A DNA stretch of 64,000 bases from Rhododendron vialii (GCF_030253575.1 NC_080558.1:3978001-4042000); one strand, 5' to 3'; shown: positions 36,301 to 48,033, counted from the stretch's first letter. Program-made: numbers and translations. Notes: generated by a model from the sequence alone, not told the origin.

Positions 36301-37306
36301 CATCGCAAGTAAGAAACATTGTTATAGATGACAAAAAGGTATTTCAACTCCATATTTGCATATATACATATCTCCTTGGCTTACAACACATTGATCTTAA
36401 TATCCTCGTTTCAACTACACTCATTTTTCCCTAAAGCATCGCTGGCCTTTTAGTAACGTGTGTTCTAAAATGCCCCTTCCAATTTTTGTAAGTCCAACTA
36501 CCCCATGCTCAAGAAGAAGCCCTCCACTTATACCTACTCTACTTATTTGGGTACATCATTTGGAATTGCACCGCCCTCACTAATAGTGGAACCTGACGAA
36601 AAACTTCACTTTTTGAATCTCATGGTTTTTGAATAGTCGACCATCAAATTTACATTCCATTTGTTCAGTTTAATTCTTATTAAACCAACCACTTTAAATT
36701 CCAATGCTTCTCTCCAAATTGTAAATTCTAATTCAACCCTCGCTCATCGCCTAAACAAGTGTCAAGTAATTTTATTTCCCTTCACCCGCTTTTTCCTCAA
36801 TAAATCTACGAGTCAAACATAACACAACAAATCCCAACTAATTCCCCGATTCCTTCAAAGTAGGCCCTTCCGCTTCTGCTCTTAATTCCCACACTGCGTT
36901 TGCGCTCTCAATCCTTGCCCTCCTGAATTCTATTGCTATTCAGATATTTTTACAAGACGCTCACGCACGCTCATCTCAATCAATCATCTTCCACGCGCTC
37001 AAACACGATGAAGTTCCACATTCCACTAACACAAAAACAGATCACACCCAAATCTAATTGACTTTTCAAATCAAAATCCAAACTTTTTTATGGGTAAGCA
37101 TGAAAATCCTTCTTCTTTTTTCCGGTAAGCATCAAAATCCAAACTTTAGAGAAATAAACCGTTTATACACAATTTGACATACGTTTTTGCGTAATCAAAG
37201 CATGATAAAATAAATACCTTTGGCTTCCCCAATAGAGATCGGTCGATGGAACATCGTCGACGATATAATCGAGAAGATCCCAACTGGTACCATCAAACGG
37301 GTCCAT
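33306..37306 (-). CDS. BHLH104-like: bHLH transcription factor, subgroup IVc (bHLH34/bHLH104-like)
   Basis: Minus-strand exons 37306-37218, 36274-36191, 35004-34951, 34182-34020 and 33560-33306 join in phase to 214 residues. The start MDPFDGTSWDLLDYIVDDVP, the basic region KACRERLRREKLNERF (about 62-77), the helix-loop-helix with LEPGRPPKNDKLAILGDAIR, a heptad region ending EEIKSLKAEKNELREEK, and the C-terminal ELRPPAA are hallmarks of the IVc clade (ILR3/bHLH105, 115, 34, 104). These nuclear factors heterodimerise and activate iron-deficiency genes such as subgroup Ib bHLHs and PYE. The intron after the third exon starts GC (GAGAG|GCAAGC at 34950), supported by the ER-FVELSS junction. Introns of 0.46 to 1.2 kb look free of large insertions. 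Which of the two Arabidopsis paralogs is closer cannot be told here. Confidence 0.92.
34945..34950 (-). other. GC-type 5' splice site in the bHLH gene
   Basis: GAGAG|GCAAGC on the minus strand. The conserved LNERFVEL junction requires the exon to end at 34951, so the intron begins GC. No GT in phase is available next to it. Confidence 0.75.
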
Positions 37307-38933
37307 AATTCAGGTTCAACAAACCGAAAGAACTCTAGAATTCTTCGATTGGATCAGTTGTTCGATTCATCCGATCATGAATGGTGGTCCGAGGTGGAAT
37401 CGAAGTCTCCTGTTAGACTTTTCGATGATGAGAGAGAGAGAGAGAGAGTCAGGGGTTCATCATACGGGAGTTGAGAGGAGGAGCCAATCGTGTTGGAACA
37501 CGTGGAATGCTGGTCAATGATTAGCATCGTTTTGCGATATGTTTCGCCGCATCCTCCGGAAAATTATTCGATACTCCGAGAATACACTTCCTCCTCTCAT
37601 ATAATATGTGGAAGCGCTACTCCGGTATTATACCTCCTTTTCACATATACATGTGGAGTCTACACGGGTCCAAATATACGCTTCACATATTATGTGAGGC
37701 AAGAGAGTATACTTTCGGAGTAGAGTACTGAATAATTACCCCCGACAAGTCCAGGTGATTGGTGATCCAATGGGTCTCTCTCTTTTTTTCTTTTTTTTTA
37801 TCAGATTGTATTTATTTCGATTGACAGTAAATAAAGATGAAGCCATTGAGATATGCAGAATATAAATCTTGCCGCCACGACGTATGGAGTTGCGGCCATA
37901 GGGTTATAGAAGGACAAACATTTGCGTCCACTTCTCGACAACATCGTGGCCGCAAACTACTACTCCCTCTGTCTCTTTTTAACTGTCCAACTTTGTAAAC
38001 CCAATTTTATGAAGATAATCATTATACGTCAAACAATCTAACTATCAACCACTATCTTTTATAGACATCATCCTTGCACTTTTTTCTCTAACTATCAACC
38101 ACTATCCTTTATAGACATCATCCTTGCACTTTTTTCTCACTAGCATTTCATAAAGGCATATACTCAAAAGGGTCCAACGAGAAATTTTTCAACCTTGCGA
38201 CCACCCCACTAATTTTTCAGCTTAGAATAGAAATGCAGAATTAGAAGTTTACAAAATTGCTACCCTTGTAATGATCAAAAAAATAACAATTAGCACCATC
38301 ATGTTCTTCATTATTCTTCCTCGTTTAAGCGAGGGGCGGCCCCATAATTTTAATTCAGCGACAAAGAAAATTTAAAAAAAAAAAAATCATTCAGCAGAGT
38401 AGTATTTGTTTTGTTATACTATGGAGTATTAATCTACATACTCATCAGTATTAAAGAGAATATTTCTATAATTTGATTTCATACAAATGAGCCAATGCAG
38501 ATACTACTAGACAAATTCATTGTAACATGGAGGATACCCAAGAACAGTAGCAATTTTTTGTCTCTGTGAATTAGGGAAAATCCTTCGTTCTATTTTTGTT
38601 TTGGATCAACCCTACTTCTAAATTTGCCTCGTCTTAATTGGCGGGTGAGATTTTTGTTTTGGATCAACCCTACTCCTAAATTTGCCTCGTCTTAATTGGC
38701 GGGCTCACCGCGAGCCTCAACTTTTAATGTCAGACCATTCATCTCGCAGCTTACGCCGAATAATTGATCATCCACGCAAAAAATTGTTTGGAATAACCAT
38801 ATATTCTGTAGTTGCATTATCGTATGACGTTTGTTGGAAACTAAAATAGACAACTTCTAGAATAGTTCATCCTTTTATTGATTGGCACAAAATTGATTGT
38901 TACACAGACTCAAGTAGGAGGGTGAAATATTAA
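37307..38933. other. 5' flank of the bHLH gene and 3' flank of ETFB
   Basis: No gene seen. A half Stowaway-like terminus (CTCCCTCTGTCTC) occurs at about 37966. Two direct duplications are clear: about 50 bp at 38085-38136 containing CTATCAACCACTATC, and about 55 bp at 38598-38703 containing GGATCAACCCTACT. The frame at 37220-37474 overlaps bHLH exon 1 on the other strand and is a shadow. Confidence 0.5.
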
Positions 38934-41900
38934 TCAGATGACGCGAGCTTCATTTTTCAGCTTGTCAATCAACTCATCCACAGAAGAAACCATAACCCCT
39001 GATTTTCTCTTGGGTGGTTCAGTAACTTGAATGATCTGCAAGTCGGATTTGATTTCCACATTCAACTCCTTGGGAGTATATTTCTTAATGACCTTCGATT
39101 TTGCTTTCATTATGTTTGGGAGTGTCGCGTACCTTGGTTGGTTTAATCTCAGATCAGTCCTGCATGAGAACATAGTTGATCAGTAGCCATAAATCTCAAA
39201 AAAAAAAAAAGTTCAAGGATGCGTTTGGACTTCGAATTGTGGGGGATTTTGGCAAGGGGAAGATACTGAATAAATTCGCATGCTTTTTCCTGTCCATTTT
39301 TGTTTTCCTTTAAGACATACCTCTCAACAAGTCCAAGATCCAAAGTTCCAAACACGTCCCAGGGAATGATGAGGACACAGAGGCACAGATATGGACTTGC
39401 TAGTGAAAAGTCATTAGTTGCATCCACCTTTTTTCTTTTGAGGAAGAGATCCGGTATCTAAAAGCTACTCCACTACTTAAAAACTGGCAATCAAGATTTC
39501 TAACTGAAATCATCTTTGGAGACGGAAAGAATGCTAACAAACTCAAAAAGTAATCATCAACCTTCAGCTGGACATGATCATTTCAGGGGGGGTTTTTTGG
39601 CAGTATTTACTTCAGAGAAAGATGCATCGTATACCCAACTCCGCATTTTAAGGGCTAATAGCCGCATATAACTTGTCATTTGTTCAGAATTGTAACAGAA
39701 GTAGCAATTACACCTTGCAATATTGCTGAAGAACCCCTTATGTCAACAATTTCGGAGCAATTGTGTAAATGATATGAGCAGTACAGGGAAGGGGAGCGGC
39801 AGAGGGAGAAGAATTAGGGATCAGAAGCTAACGTGATTACTGCAGGTAAATCTAAGCACAAGGTCTCCAGGCCACCATCCACCTCTCTGTCCACTGTCAC
39901 TTCTTGTTTTTCTTTGTCCAGCACAACCTAAGGAAACCATCAGTAAGTAATGGAGGAAATGATAAGATTAAATCAAGCTTTTTTAAGAGGAAAAAAACGA
40001 ATTCCTCTTTTTAAAATGCAAAGTACAAATCATAAATGCTGCAAATAAGCATTCAGACAACTACTCAACAACTTGTTGCAACATGAGACGAGAATAAACC
40101 AATGCACGACCACTAAAACTGTTTCAGAGGGTTCTTTAAACGAGGAGACTCTGAAGCCCAGACATTTTGATCCAATTCAAAAGAGGCAAACAAGAACAAA
40201 CACAATTCAATATTACTCCGTTGGGTTTGGCACTCATGTGGTCATGGGTTCGAGGCATGCCGATGCCCCCTTGCTCCCATTTGAATCCCATGATCCGCCT
40301 CTTTCATTCTTTGGCCTCGGGTGGGGCGGTGCGGACCTATAGATTTTGGGTCTCCTTCAGAGGGCCCCGCTGCAGGTCTGGAGTCCTATGGCTGCGCCCA
40401 GGGGAGGGTTGCTACGCCTCGTTGCCCCCTCCTCAACCCTTTTTAGTAGCCAAAAAAAAAGACTCCACAACATAATACTATATAGTGGGCAGTCTTACCA
40501 ACATCATTTTTCTCCAGAATTTTAAACGAAATCATGTGACTTTTGTGGTCCTTTTATTTCAAAGAAAGACACTCCTCATTATGGTTCATGAACTTAAAGG
40601 GACAGTACCACATTGTACGAGTTCTTTGCATGAAGTATCTGTTTCTGAATGAGTGATTATCAGGATCTGCAGACATCATTTTGGAAGATCCTATAGCTGC
40701 TTTTTGGGCTTCTATTGCCTTTGTATGATCATCAATGAGGGGATCTGGGTCATCCATCGAGCACTACAGTGATTTCTAGCCACCGTATAACAGAAAAAAT
40801 CCCAATTCATCATGGCAGATTGGTGGCAAAGGCCACTAACAAGGTTCAGCCCACTGACTGTCTGGTGCGCGATTGGACATTGCAAATTGGCAGATTGGAT
40901 ACAAACCTGATCTTGCTAAGTTCAAATATGTCCAAAGCTGCAAGTTTTAGCAAATAACGGGAAAGGCTCATCTCAAAAATAGCCACCGAAAAGGCTCGTT
41001 TGGAAAGTAAAATGAAAGTAGAATGGAGAAATGGACTCAAACTTGAATAGCTTGATTGAGCACCAAATGGAAAAAATACCACAATTTGTAATTCGAAGAG
41101 GAAAATAGAATTTATGCATAAACCAGATTACCTTGGAAGCAAAAGTCCCTTGCGGCCAGTTGAGAAGCCCTGCCAACATTTGGCCTGTTTGATTGCAATC
41201 ATCATCGATGGCCTACAGATGAATCTCGACGTCAGGACATAAGTTACTAAAACATTTTCAATAAAAATAAGTTCAAGGAATCAATGACCATACACCAAAC
41301 TAATGTGATCGATCGATCGTCTAGAGAGCTGTCTATCCAACGTCCAGCAAAGTACAAAACCAGATCCAAAATCAATCCTATGCTTCAATTGGGTACATCA
41401 AACTAAAGGGAAAATCAGACCAAGTCTCAATTCTATTCAAAATACACTTTAGGGTCCAGAATCAAACAAGGAACGCCGCTTCAGCTGAGTCCGTGGGCAC
41501 GTATGAAAAGTAAATGACACACTTACTGCAGTGATACTCCCAAAGAAGATGGTCAACAGAAATCAAACATAATCGGGGGACAACGATATCACCAAACTCA
41601 CATCAAAGCAGGAGCTGCCTCAAATTGAAAACAACCTAATTGAAGGAAACAACGTGATTTGAGGTTGATACAAAATTTTGGGAATATTGTAGAAATGGTC
41701 AGTCAACCGACCAATCAAGATCATAAGATTAAATACAATGAATACTGAAAGCATAGAGACACCCCTTCAAGTGAATGAAATATGTAAAGACAAAGAGATA
41801 GCATACATAATACATCTGTATGTATTTCAAGACCGCATAGCGTGCATATGTGTGCTATCCTCACATACTGCATCACTGTATGTGTTAGTACTCTTTTACA

Positions 41901-42947
41901 TAGATCATAGATGTCAAACATTCACATAGGGCATGTTTCTTTGACCATTGCATAGGATTATCTATTAAATGTGACCATATATCTGATATTCAGTTAAAAT
42001 TTAACAGTTCGGATTAAGTAGTCATCAGACTCTATATCCCACGAATTGGATGTACAGTACCAAGATGATACCATATTATTAGTGCGAGGGAACTACCTAT
42101 TAGTATATCTCTGCACTATTAGTTCTAGGTGCGATAAACGAGCCAAACGACCCAAGTTTAGTTACTCAAGCTGGGCTCGAATTTTTAATGAGCTTCAAAA
42201 TCTGCCCAAATTTAGCTTGTTCATGAGACAAGACGATCCCGAACAAGTTTTAACCGAGCCGAACACAAGCCAATCTCGAGTAGCTTGAACTTTTTATAAA
42301 TCATAAGCCAAAAGAACCGAGTTACCACTCTTGTTCGAGCTTGGTTTGAAAGCTTAACAAGCTTAAAAAATGTTCAAGCTTGATCTTGAACGAGCTTCGA
42401 ACAAATGAACACGAGCTAAGACTCGAGTAGCTTAGTTCGTTTATCAGCGTTCAATCAAACAAACACAGCCTTATAAACTCCATTTACATGACGAGAGTCG
42501 AAATTTAACAAACCTGTTTTCCGAGGATAAGAATCTGGGGTTTCTCGACCTCGACCAGGGCCCTAAGCAGCTTGGCAACCGAGAGCGGGTAGAGCGTCTC
42601 CTTCGTCTCCACGTGTATCCCCCTGTCGGCGCCCATGGCAAGTCCCGTGCGCAGAGTATCGACGCACTGCTGCGGGCCCATGCTGACGGCGACCACCTCC
42701 GACGCCCGACCCGACTCCCGGATCCGGAGCGCCTCCTCCAAGGCTATTTCGCAGAACGGGTTCATCGACATCTTTACGTTTGTGGTCTCGACGCCGGTCT
42801 GAAACGGAAATGGATGAGGAGAGAGAAATCGAACTGGGAATTAATTAGAAGTGGGGGATTTGGAGGGGGTTTGTTTACCTTGTCGGGTTTGACGCGGATC
42901 TTGACGGCGTAGTCGACCACCCGCTTTATGGCTACCATTATCTTCAT
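38934..42947 (-). CDS. ETFB: Electron transfer flavoprotein subunit beta, mitochondrial
   Basis: Exons 42947-42879, 42798-42514, 41212-41132, 39927-39833 and 39159-38934 join in phase to 251 residues, the normal plant length. The start [19 protein letters not shown], the AANH-like nucleotide-binding fold with [16 protein letters not shown], and the ETF-beta signature around residues 147-167 ([11 protein letters not shown]...LPAV) leave little doubt. ETFB pairs with ETFA, binds AMP and shares FAD. It carries electrons from matrix dehydrogenases (in plants isovaleryl-CoA and 2-hydroxyglutarate dehydrogenases) to ETF:ubiquinone oxidoreductase, which matters for amino-acid catabolism in darkness. 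There is no classical N-terminal presequence, as is usual for this subunit. All introns are GT-AG. A SINE-like insertion lies in intron 4's upstream part (40221-40460). Confidence 0.97.
40221..40460 (+). mobile_element. Probable SINE inside an ETFB intron
   Basis: A GC-rich island within AT-rich intron DNA begins TTGGGTTTGGCACTCATGTGG, carries a B-box-like GGGTTCGAGGC at about 40248, and ends in an A run after CCTTTTTAGTAGCC (40448-40460). It is plus-oriented, antisense to ETFB. No convincing target duplication was found, so the 5' end is approximate. Confidence 0.5.
42124..42470. other. Degenerate GAGCTCG/CGAGC-word element in ETFB intron
   Basis: Repeats of AAACGAGCC, GGGCTCGA, CGAGTAGCTT and AACGAGCTTCGAAC face each other across about 340 bp. 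This resembles the low-complexity interiors of the hAT-like elements here, but no matching ends or target duplication could be fixed. It lies in intron 2 of ETFB. Confidence 0.4.
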
Positions 42948-43300
42948 TTTTCTGGTTTGGATTTTGGGTTTGGGTTGCCCTGTCACGGGGGTGAACGGTG
43001 GGGGGTGGTGGGTATGGGAGAGACGTCTGGTGGTAGTGTGGTAAGAAGAAATAGGAATTATTTTACGGAACGGTTACGAGTACCCCTGAAAAAACGGGAG
43101 ACTTAAAAGTTCGGCATTATTGTCCTCTTCGCTTATTGATTTCTATCGTGTCTTTTTCAACAACTTGTAAATTCATCATTTTCATACTTTTAATACCGGT
43201 ATTATCCTTTGAGCGTTGTTAATTATATATATTTATATATTTTATACCATATATATAGGCCTGATTTTAAAGTATATATGTAATACAAGCTTTTCGATTT
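42948..43300. other. ETFB promoter region
   Basis: The 5' leader and promoter of the minus-strand ETFB gene should lie here. No clear TATA box was recognised, as is common for housekeeping genes. The sequence becomes AT-rich after about 43100. Confidence 0.45.
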
Positions 43301-43440
43301 CATGGTAAATTATTTGTAACATGTACCATGAAATATGACCGTATGTTTCTATCATTTCATGGTTAATTATTTGGACCATATATCATGAAACTATTTCATG
43401 GTTAATTATTTGGACCGTTTACCATGAAACTAATCCGGCG
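43300..43440. repeat. CATGGTTAATTATTT repeat cluster
   Basis: TTTCATGGTAAATTATTTG, TTTCATGGTTAATTATTTGGACC and a further copy occur within about 140 bp. Each is followed by TACCATGAAA or ATCATGAAA, so single units can fold back on themselves. Confidence 0.7.
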
Positions 43441-43496
43441 AAATCTGTTAGGCCTTGCGCGAATCAATTCATATAAGGATAGTTTGAAATGTATAA

Positions 43497-43931
43497 ATAA
43501 TTATGTTTACATCCTAAAATTCTTGTCTATATAGGCCAAGAATTTTAGGATGTAAAAACTTGTCTATATAGACCGAGAATTTTAAGATGAAATCATAAAT
43601 ATTTTAAGATGAAATTATAACTATTTTACATATGCCAAGAATTTTAGGATGAAATCATAAATATTTTACATCCCAAAATTTTTGTCTATATATGCCAAGA
43701 ATTTTAGGATGAAATCATAAGTATTTTACATCCCAAAATTCTTGTCTATATAGGCCAATAATTTTAGGATGAAATCATAAGTATTTTTAAGATGTAATCA
43801 TAAGTAATTTACATCCCAAAATTTTTGTCTATATAGGCTAAGAATTTTAGGATTAAATCATAAGTGATTTACATCCCAAAATTCTTTTCAATATAGACCG
43901 AGAATTTTATGCCGTAATCATAAGTAATTAA
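43497..43931. repeat. Tandem array of AAAATTCTTG hairpin units
   Basis: About six imperfect units of roughly 60 bp. Each contains CATCCCAAAATTCTTG, a short loop TCTATATAGGC, and the complement CAAGAATTTTAGGATG, followed by AAATCATAAGTATTTTA. Each unit can form a stem of about 16 bp. No coding sequence was seen and it has no resemblance to a plant RNA gene that I know. Confidence 0.85.
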
Positions 43932-44387
43932 CCATGTAATGTCATGGTAATTTAACCATGTAACGGTTTGAGGATGTCATATTATATATTTTTATGATAA
44001 TTTAGCCATGTTCCTTTGGCCAACTCGAACAATAAAGAAAAAATGCAAAAATGTGGTCAACTTGTCATGTTATATTCCTAAAAATATCGATTCCTCAAAT
44101 ACATTCCATGATAAAAAATAATAATAATCAATCATATTGAAATTTACCAAATCACATTAAATTAGGAAAATAATCCAATCCAATCCCACTAAATTGGAAA
44201 AATAATTCAATCCAATCCCACTAAATTAGGAAAGCAATATAACATAATATATGTATATCATAGTGAAAAGGATAAGAAAGGTAATTCACACACTAAAAGG
44301 ATGAAAATATAAGTATGAAAAAAGGGCGGGATGAATTCTTACATGGCATAGATAAAGAGGATGGATATTTAAATATTCCCTAAAAAA

Positions 44388-44622
44388 ACACCCAAAATCT
44401 CAATTTTATAGTTTCCGATCAAATTTTTGTAATCTGAACCGTTCAATATATTTAAAAATGTGTATTTAAGGTACACGCAAGAAATCAATTCAAAATATAA
44501 CCGGAAAGTGCTTGATCCAAACAATTTGTCATACATATTTTGAGCTGATTTCTCGCAGATACCCTTAAAAACTCGTTTTAAACACATTAAACGGTTATTT
44601 GATCGAAGACTTTGGGGTGTCT
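44388..44622. mobile_element. Foldback MITE, second copy of family at 27441
   Basis: Arms contain CCGTTCAATATATTTAAA and, inverted, CCGTTTAATGTGTTTAAA, then GGTACACGCAAGAAATCA facing TGATTTCTCGCAGATACC. The outer tips CCAAAATCTCAATTTTAT and GACTTTGGGG are less well matched. Confidence 0.6.
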
Positions 44623-45090
44623 TTTAAAATAATTTTTTAGGTATCCCCGAAACTATCCTGTATTAAAAGTTATTATATATAACCTGAAATAATTGAGATT
44701 GGAGGTTGGCAAATGCTATCAATTTTTATGGGGCCGGTGCATAAGGTGCTTTGAACTAAATATACTAAATTCGATGTTTTCATAAATTTCCCCGTAGGTC
44801 ATTCACATAAATCAACGAAAATACTATTTGCCAGAAACAATTTGATTATTGTCATTATTAGACTGCAGTTGTTAGTTTTAACTGAAACACACCATTTGTC
44901 TCGATTTCAATCAAACTCTCCACCACAGAACCATACCACAGAACGATGGGGATGAAGCCTTAAAAATACCAAAGTATGCGTAAATTGATTCGAACACCAT
45001 GAGTTGAAGAGTAGAAAAATAATAATAATTGGGACTGGATCAAGTCATGGAGGACATGTACCTTGTGCTATGAGTTTAAACTGTGATTTC

Positions 45091-45579
45091 TGTTAACAGT
45101 AAGATCATTCATCCTAAAACCAATTGGCAATGAGTGGAGAAGTTCCAGATGTTATTAAGTGATTACTCATTCAACTCCCAAGCAATGTGGGATTCATTTA
45201 CTTACCTTAACATCTCCCCTCACGTGCAGCCGTGCCGTGTTTTGAGGTCTGTCACGTGTGACCATTTTTTGGGTCTCCCAAGCAATGTGGGATTCATTTC
45301 CTTAACATCCTCCCTCACGTGCAGTCGTGTTTTGAGGTCTATCACGTGTGACCACTTTTTGGGTCCTATCATCATGCAGCCTTTTCGCTAGTCTATAATC
45401 GCGGGGTGTGGATTATGAATTTTATAAAATATGGGGTGGAACGGGCCCCGCTCTGATACCATGTGGAAGCTTTATATCCATCTCAAAACCAATTGGTAAT
45501 GAGTGGAGAGGTACCAGATATTATTAAGTGATTACCCATTTCACTCCCAAGCAATGTGGGATTCATTTCCTTAACAACA
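45091..45579 (-). mobile_element. TRIM (miniature LTR retrotransposon fossil)
   Basis: Minus-oriented, 489 bp. LTRs of about 120 bp lie at 45462-45579 (5') and 45091-45212 (3'), each starting TGTT...AAGG with ATGAATCCCACATTG inside. A primer-binding site TGGTATCAGAGC, complementary to initiator tRNA-Met, follows the 5' LTR (45461-45450). A polypurine tract GAGGGGAGA directly precedes the 3' LTR (45221-45213). Flanks GAAAG and GAAAT on the element strand are probably the 5-bp duplication. The internal region is non-coding, as expected for TRIMs, and repeats part of its own LTR/polypurine junction. It looks structurally near whole. Confidence 0.85.
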
Positions 45580-45780
45580 CTTTCTCTGCTGGAATACTTA
45601 ATTTTTTAGTAATATAAACGGATCCAATAAATACAAGGCTCAAGACGAGGAACGGCGCCGTTTTTGTTGGTGCGGTAGAAGCGTGCGGTCATTGTAGCAT
45701 TTTTGTAGAAGAATATGCTTCGTGCCTTCGTGGCCAAATTTCTGCAATTCGAAACGTTGTAAGGGGTTAAATTAGTAGTT

Positions 45781-45874
45781 TTTTTTGGATCTTAGCTTGT
45801 ACCAAGCCTTGAACCCTTGACCGCGGAGTTTTGAGATGTGACACCACCCATGTCAGGTCAAGGAGGCTAAGTTA
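45781..45874 (-). mobile_element. Short SINE with perfect 14-bp duplication
   Basis: TTAAATTAGTAGTT flanks it perfectly at 45767-45780 and 45875-45888. The minus-strand insert has TTAGCCTCCTTGACC and GGTCAAGGGTTCAAGGC (A- and B-box-like) and an A tail. At 94 bp it is probably 5'-truncated or a very short class. Confidence 0.8.
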
Positions 45875-45984
45875 TTAAATTAGTAGTTGGAAACATGATA
45901 AAGGCCATAAAAGCCTGAGAGGATGAATCAACAAAAGAGGGAGAAGCTTATCCACTCTCCCTCTCACTCTCTCATCTTCACTCG

Positions 45985-46139
45985 TTTTTTTTTTTTTTAA
46001 AGGTTTAGTGAAAAATTAGTCAATGAGGGGCTCAGAAACTATTCATAGCCTTGAAACTCCAAATCCCGCCCTTTGTGGAAATCGAACCTTGATCTCCATG
46101 AAAAAGGAACATGAGCAAAACATCTCACCAAACATAATT
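45985..46139 (-). mobile_element. tRNA-derived SINE with 15-bp duplication
   Basis: TCTCATCTTCACTCG (45970-45984) and TCTCATCTTCACTTG (46140-46154) flank a minus-strand insert. It has a B-box-like GGTTCGATTTCC and an A tail (plus-strand T run 45985-45998). It lies only 110 bp from the preceding SINE. Confidence 0.8.
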
Positions 46140-46154
46140 TCTCATCTTCACTTG

Positions 46155-47383
46155 GTTGGATACCTTCATCTTTGTAGTGAGCAAGTAACTCAAAGTACTT
46201 ACTCATGCTCTAAGCACGTTTTTCATATTTATTTTCAGAGAAGCATGCACCTAAATAGTTATACAATGCGCGTGCGAGCCACAGTGAAAATGCAAGGGGT
46301 AGTGCAAAAACATCTTTTCAAAAACGTCATAAACTATTCAAATTCGAGAACGATGATTAAGAAACACGAAGGTAAAACAAAGATCGAACCGGGACCAGAG
46401 GGTCCGAAGGCTTGTCTGATCGACCAAGGCACGCCGCATTGTACGATACTACGATTGTCAAAATTGGATGGAGATACCCTAGCAGCCAGACCCCACTAAT
46501 ATGGCCCTACTTTAGCTTTTCCCCTTCCCATCAAGTGTCTAATTACTTGGACTTTTCTTAACGAAAAAATTTACTACATCGTCACGTGGTACCGAGAATA
46601 CTGAGGATCGCTGAATAATGACGCTTTCGGTAAACCTCGTCGGTGTTTTCGAGATCACGTTTACCATAATTCTTTTTTAATCATTCTCTTAAATTACTTC
46701 TCCATCCTTGACGTGTGTTGTTGCATTGTATATGGGGTAACCATTACCCATTTGTAGTCGCCGTTCAATGAATGTTATCCCAAGTTACATCATCGTCCTT
46801 GATGCGGCTAAAAAAGGCAATCTCTCAGATCCAAGTTTTTTTTTAATTATTCCTTAATTTACCATGATTCTCCCTCCATTAGTGGGGTAGATTAGGGTAA
46901 TCAGATGCTTTTCATTCCACTAAACTAGTAGTATTAGCAATTACTCCGTACGTAGGGACATTTTCCTAGGCTTACGTAACAAGACGAATAAAATCAGATT
47001 TGCTAATCTTAGGAAGGGCCCATTTTAATTACAAATATAGATGGGGACCCACACTAATGCATGCATATATAGGTGAAAATCTTAGTAAAACTTTGTATAT
47101 GTTTTCATCAAAAGTAAAATTCCGATGTGTGTGTAAATTATTCGAAGCTAAGTTATTTTACCATATCTTTTTATCCTTAGCGGTATAAGAATACAAATAA
47201 TTGAATTACGTCCGGCAGGACATAAGCCCAAACGATAGCCCATTAAGCGAACGAGTAACTACAAAAATAACTCTTATCTATGAAAAAAAATAATCAATCT
47301 TTGCTCTTGGTAAGAATTGACGACTAACCTCTTTATAGGGTCTAAAAAGCTGACAACTTGAGCTAGATTCAGTTATAGCTTTA
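46155..47383. other. Intergenic DNA
   Basis: A minus-strand tRNA-like fragment (GGTCCCGGTTCGATC near 46380) suggests another SINE remnant. The long chance frame 46023-46499 spans SINE sequence and is not a gene. The rest is AT-rich and featureless. Confidence 0.45.
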
Positions 47384-47391
47384 CCTTTGAC

Positions 47392-48033
47392 TAGGGCTGT
47401 TACTCGAAACCGGAAAATCGATCGAAACCGGAAAAATCGGACCGGATCGAATTTTTTAAACCGGTTGAATAATTTCGATCCGGTTCCGATTTATAAAATT
47501 TTATAAACCGGAAAAATAATTTCGATCCGGTTTATGTGTTTTAAAAATCGGTTGAAACCGGAACCGGTTATATATATGTATAATACATACATATATATAT
47601 ATATATATATAAAAACATAGGGGAGGAGTTGAATTATAGGTTTTTGGTTGATATTTTGTGGTGTATATTGGTCTAATAAATATATTTATTAGATAAAAAC
47701 TATTTTTATGGGCTTAATTATGTTTTTATGGATTTTTTTTTTATGTATTGGGCTCAAATTTGATCCTTTTTTGTTGGGCCCAAAAAAAAGGGTTGAATTA
47801 TAGATTTTTAGTTGATATTTTATGAGTTGAATTGTGAATTTTTTGATGTGTTGAGCAAAAAATATGGCCCATGAATGAAAACCGGATAAACCAGACCGAA
47901 ACCGGTTGAGCCGGTCGAAACCGGACCGGTTTTATCTCAACCGGTTCCGGTTTCTAAAAATCTCAAACCGGATATCAGGTTTCGACCGAAAAATACACTC
48001 AAACCGGTCGAAACCGGACCGGTATCACCCCTA
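47392..48033. mobile_element. hAT-like non-autonomous element, GAAACCGG-rich interior
   Basis: TAGGGCTGTTACTCG at the left and GGTATCACCCCTA at the right, flanked by perfect 8-bp duplications CCTTTGAC (47384-47391 and 48034-48041). Both ends are filled with CGAAACCGG / CCGGTTTCG words facing each other around an AT-rich core with a TA tract. No coding capacity. Confidence 0.9.

Noticed and set aside
42505-42912. Plus-strand frame opposite ETFB exon 2
   Set aside because: Antisense shadow of a GC-rich conserved exon.
43497-43931. CRISPR-like array
   Set aside because: Units are AT-rich hairpins with similar, not unique, spacers in a plant nuclear context; it is a minisatellite.
46023-46499. 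158-codon frame
   Set aside because: It spans a SINE and a tRNA-like fragment and has no domain.
46561-46680. Further copy of the CACGTG Mutator-like MITE (GTCACGTGGTACC near 46576)
   Set aside because: Only one arm-like stretch is recognisable and no matching second arm or duplication was found.
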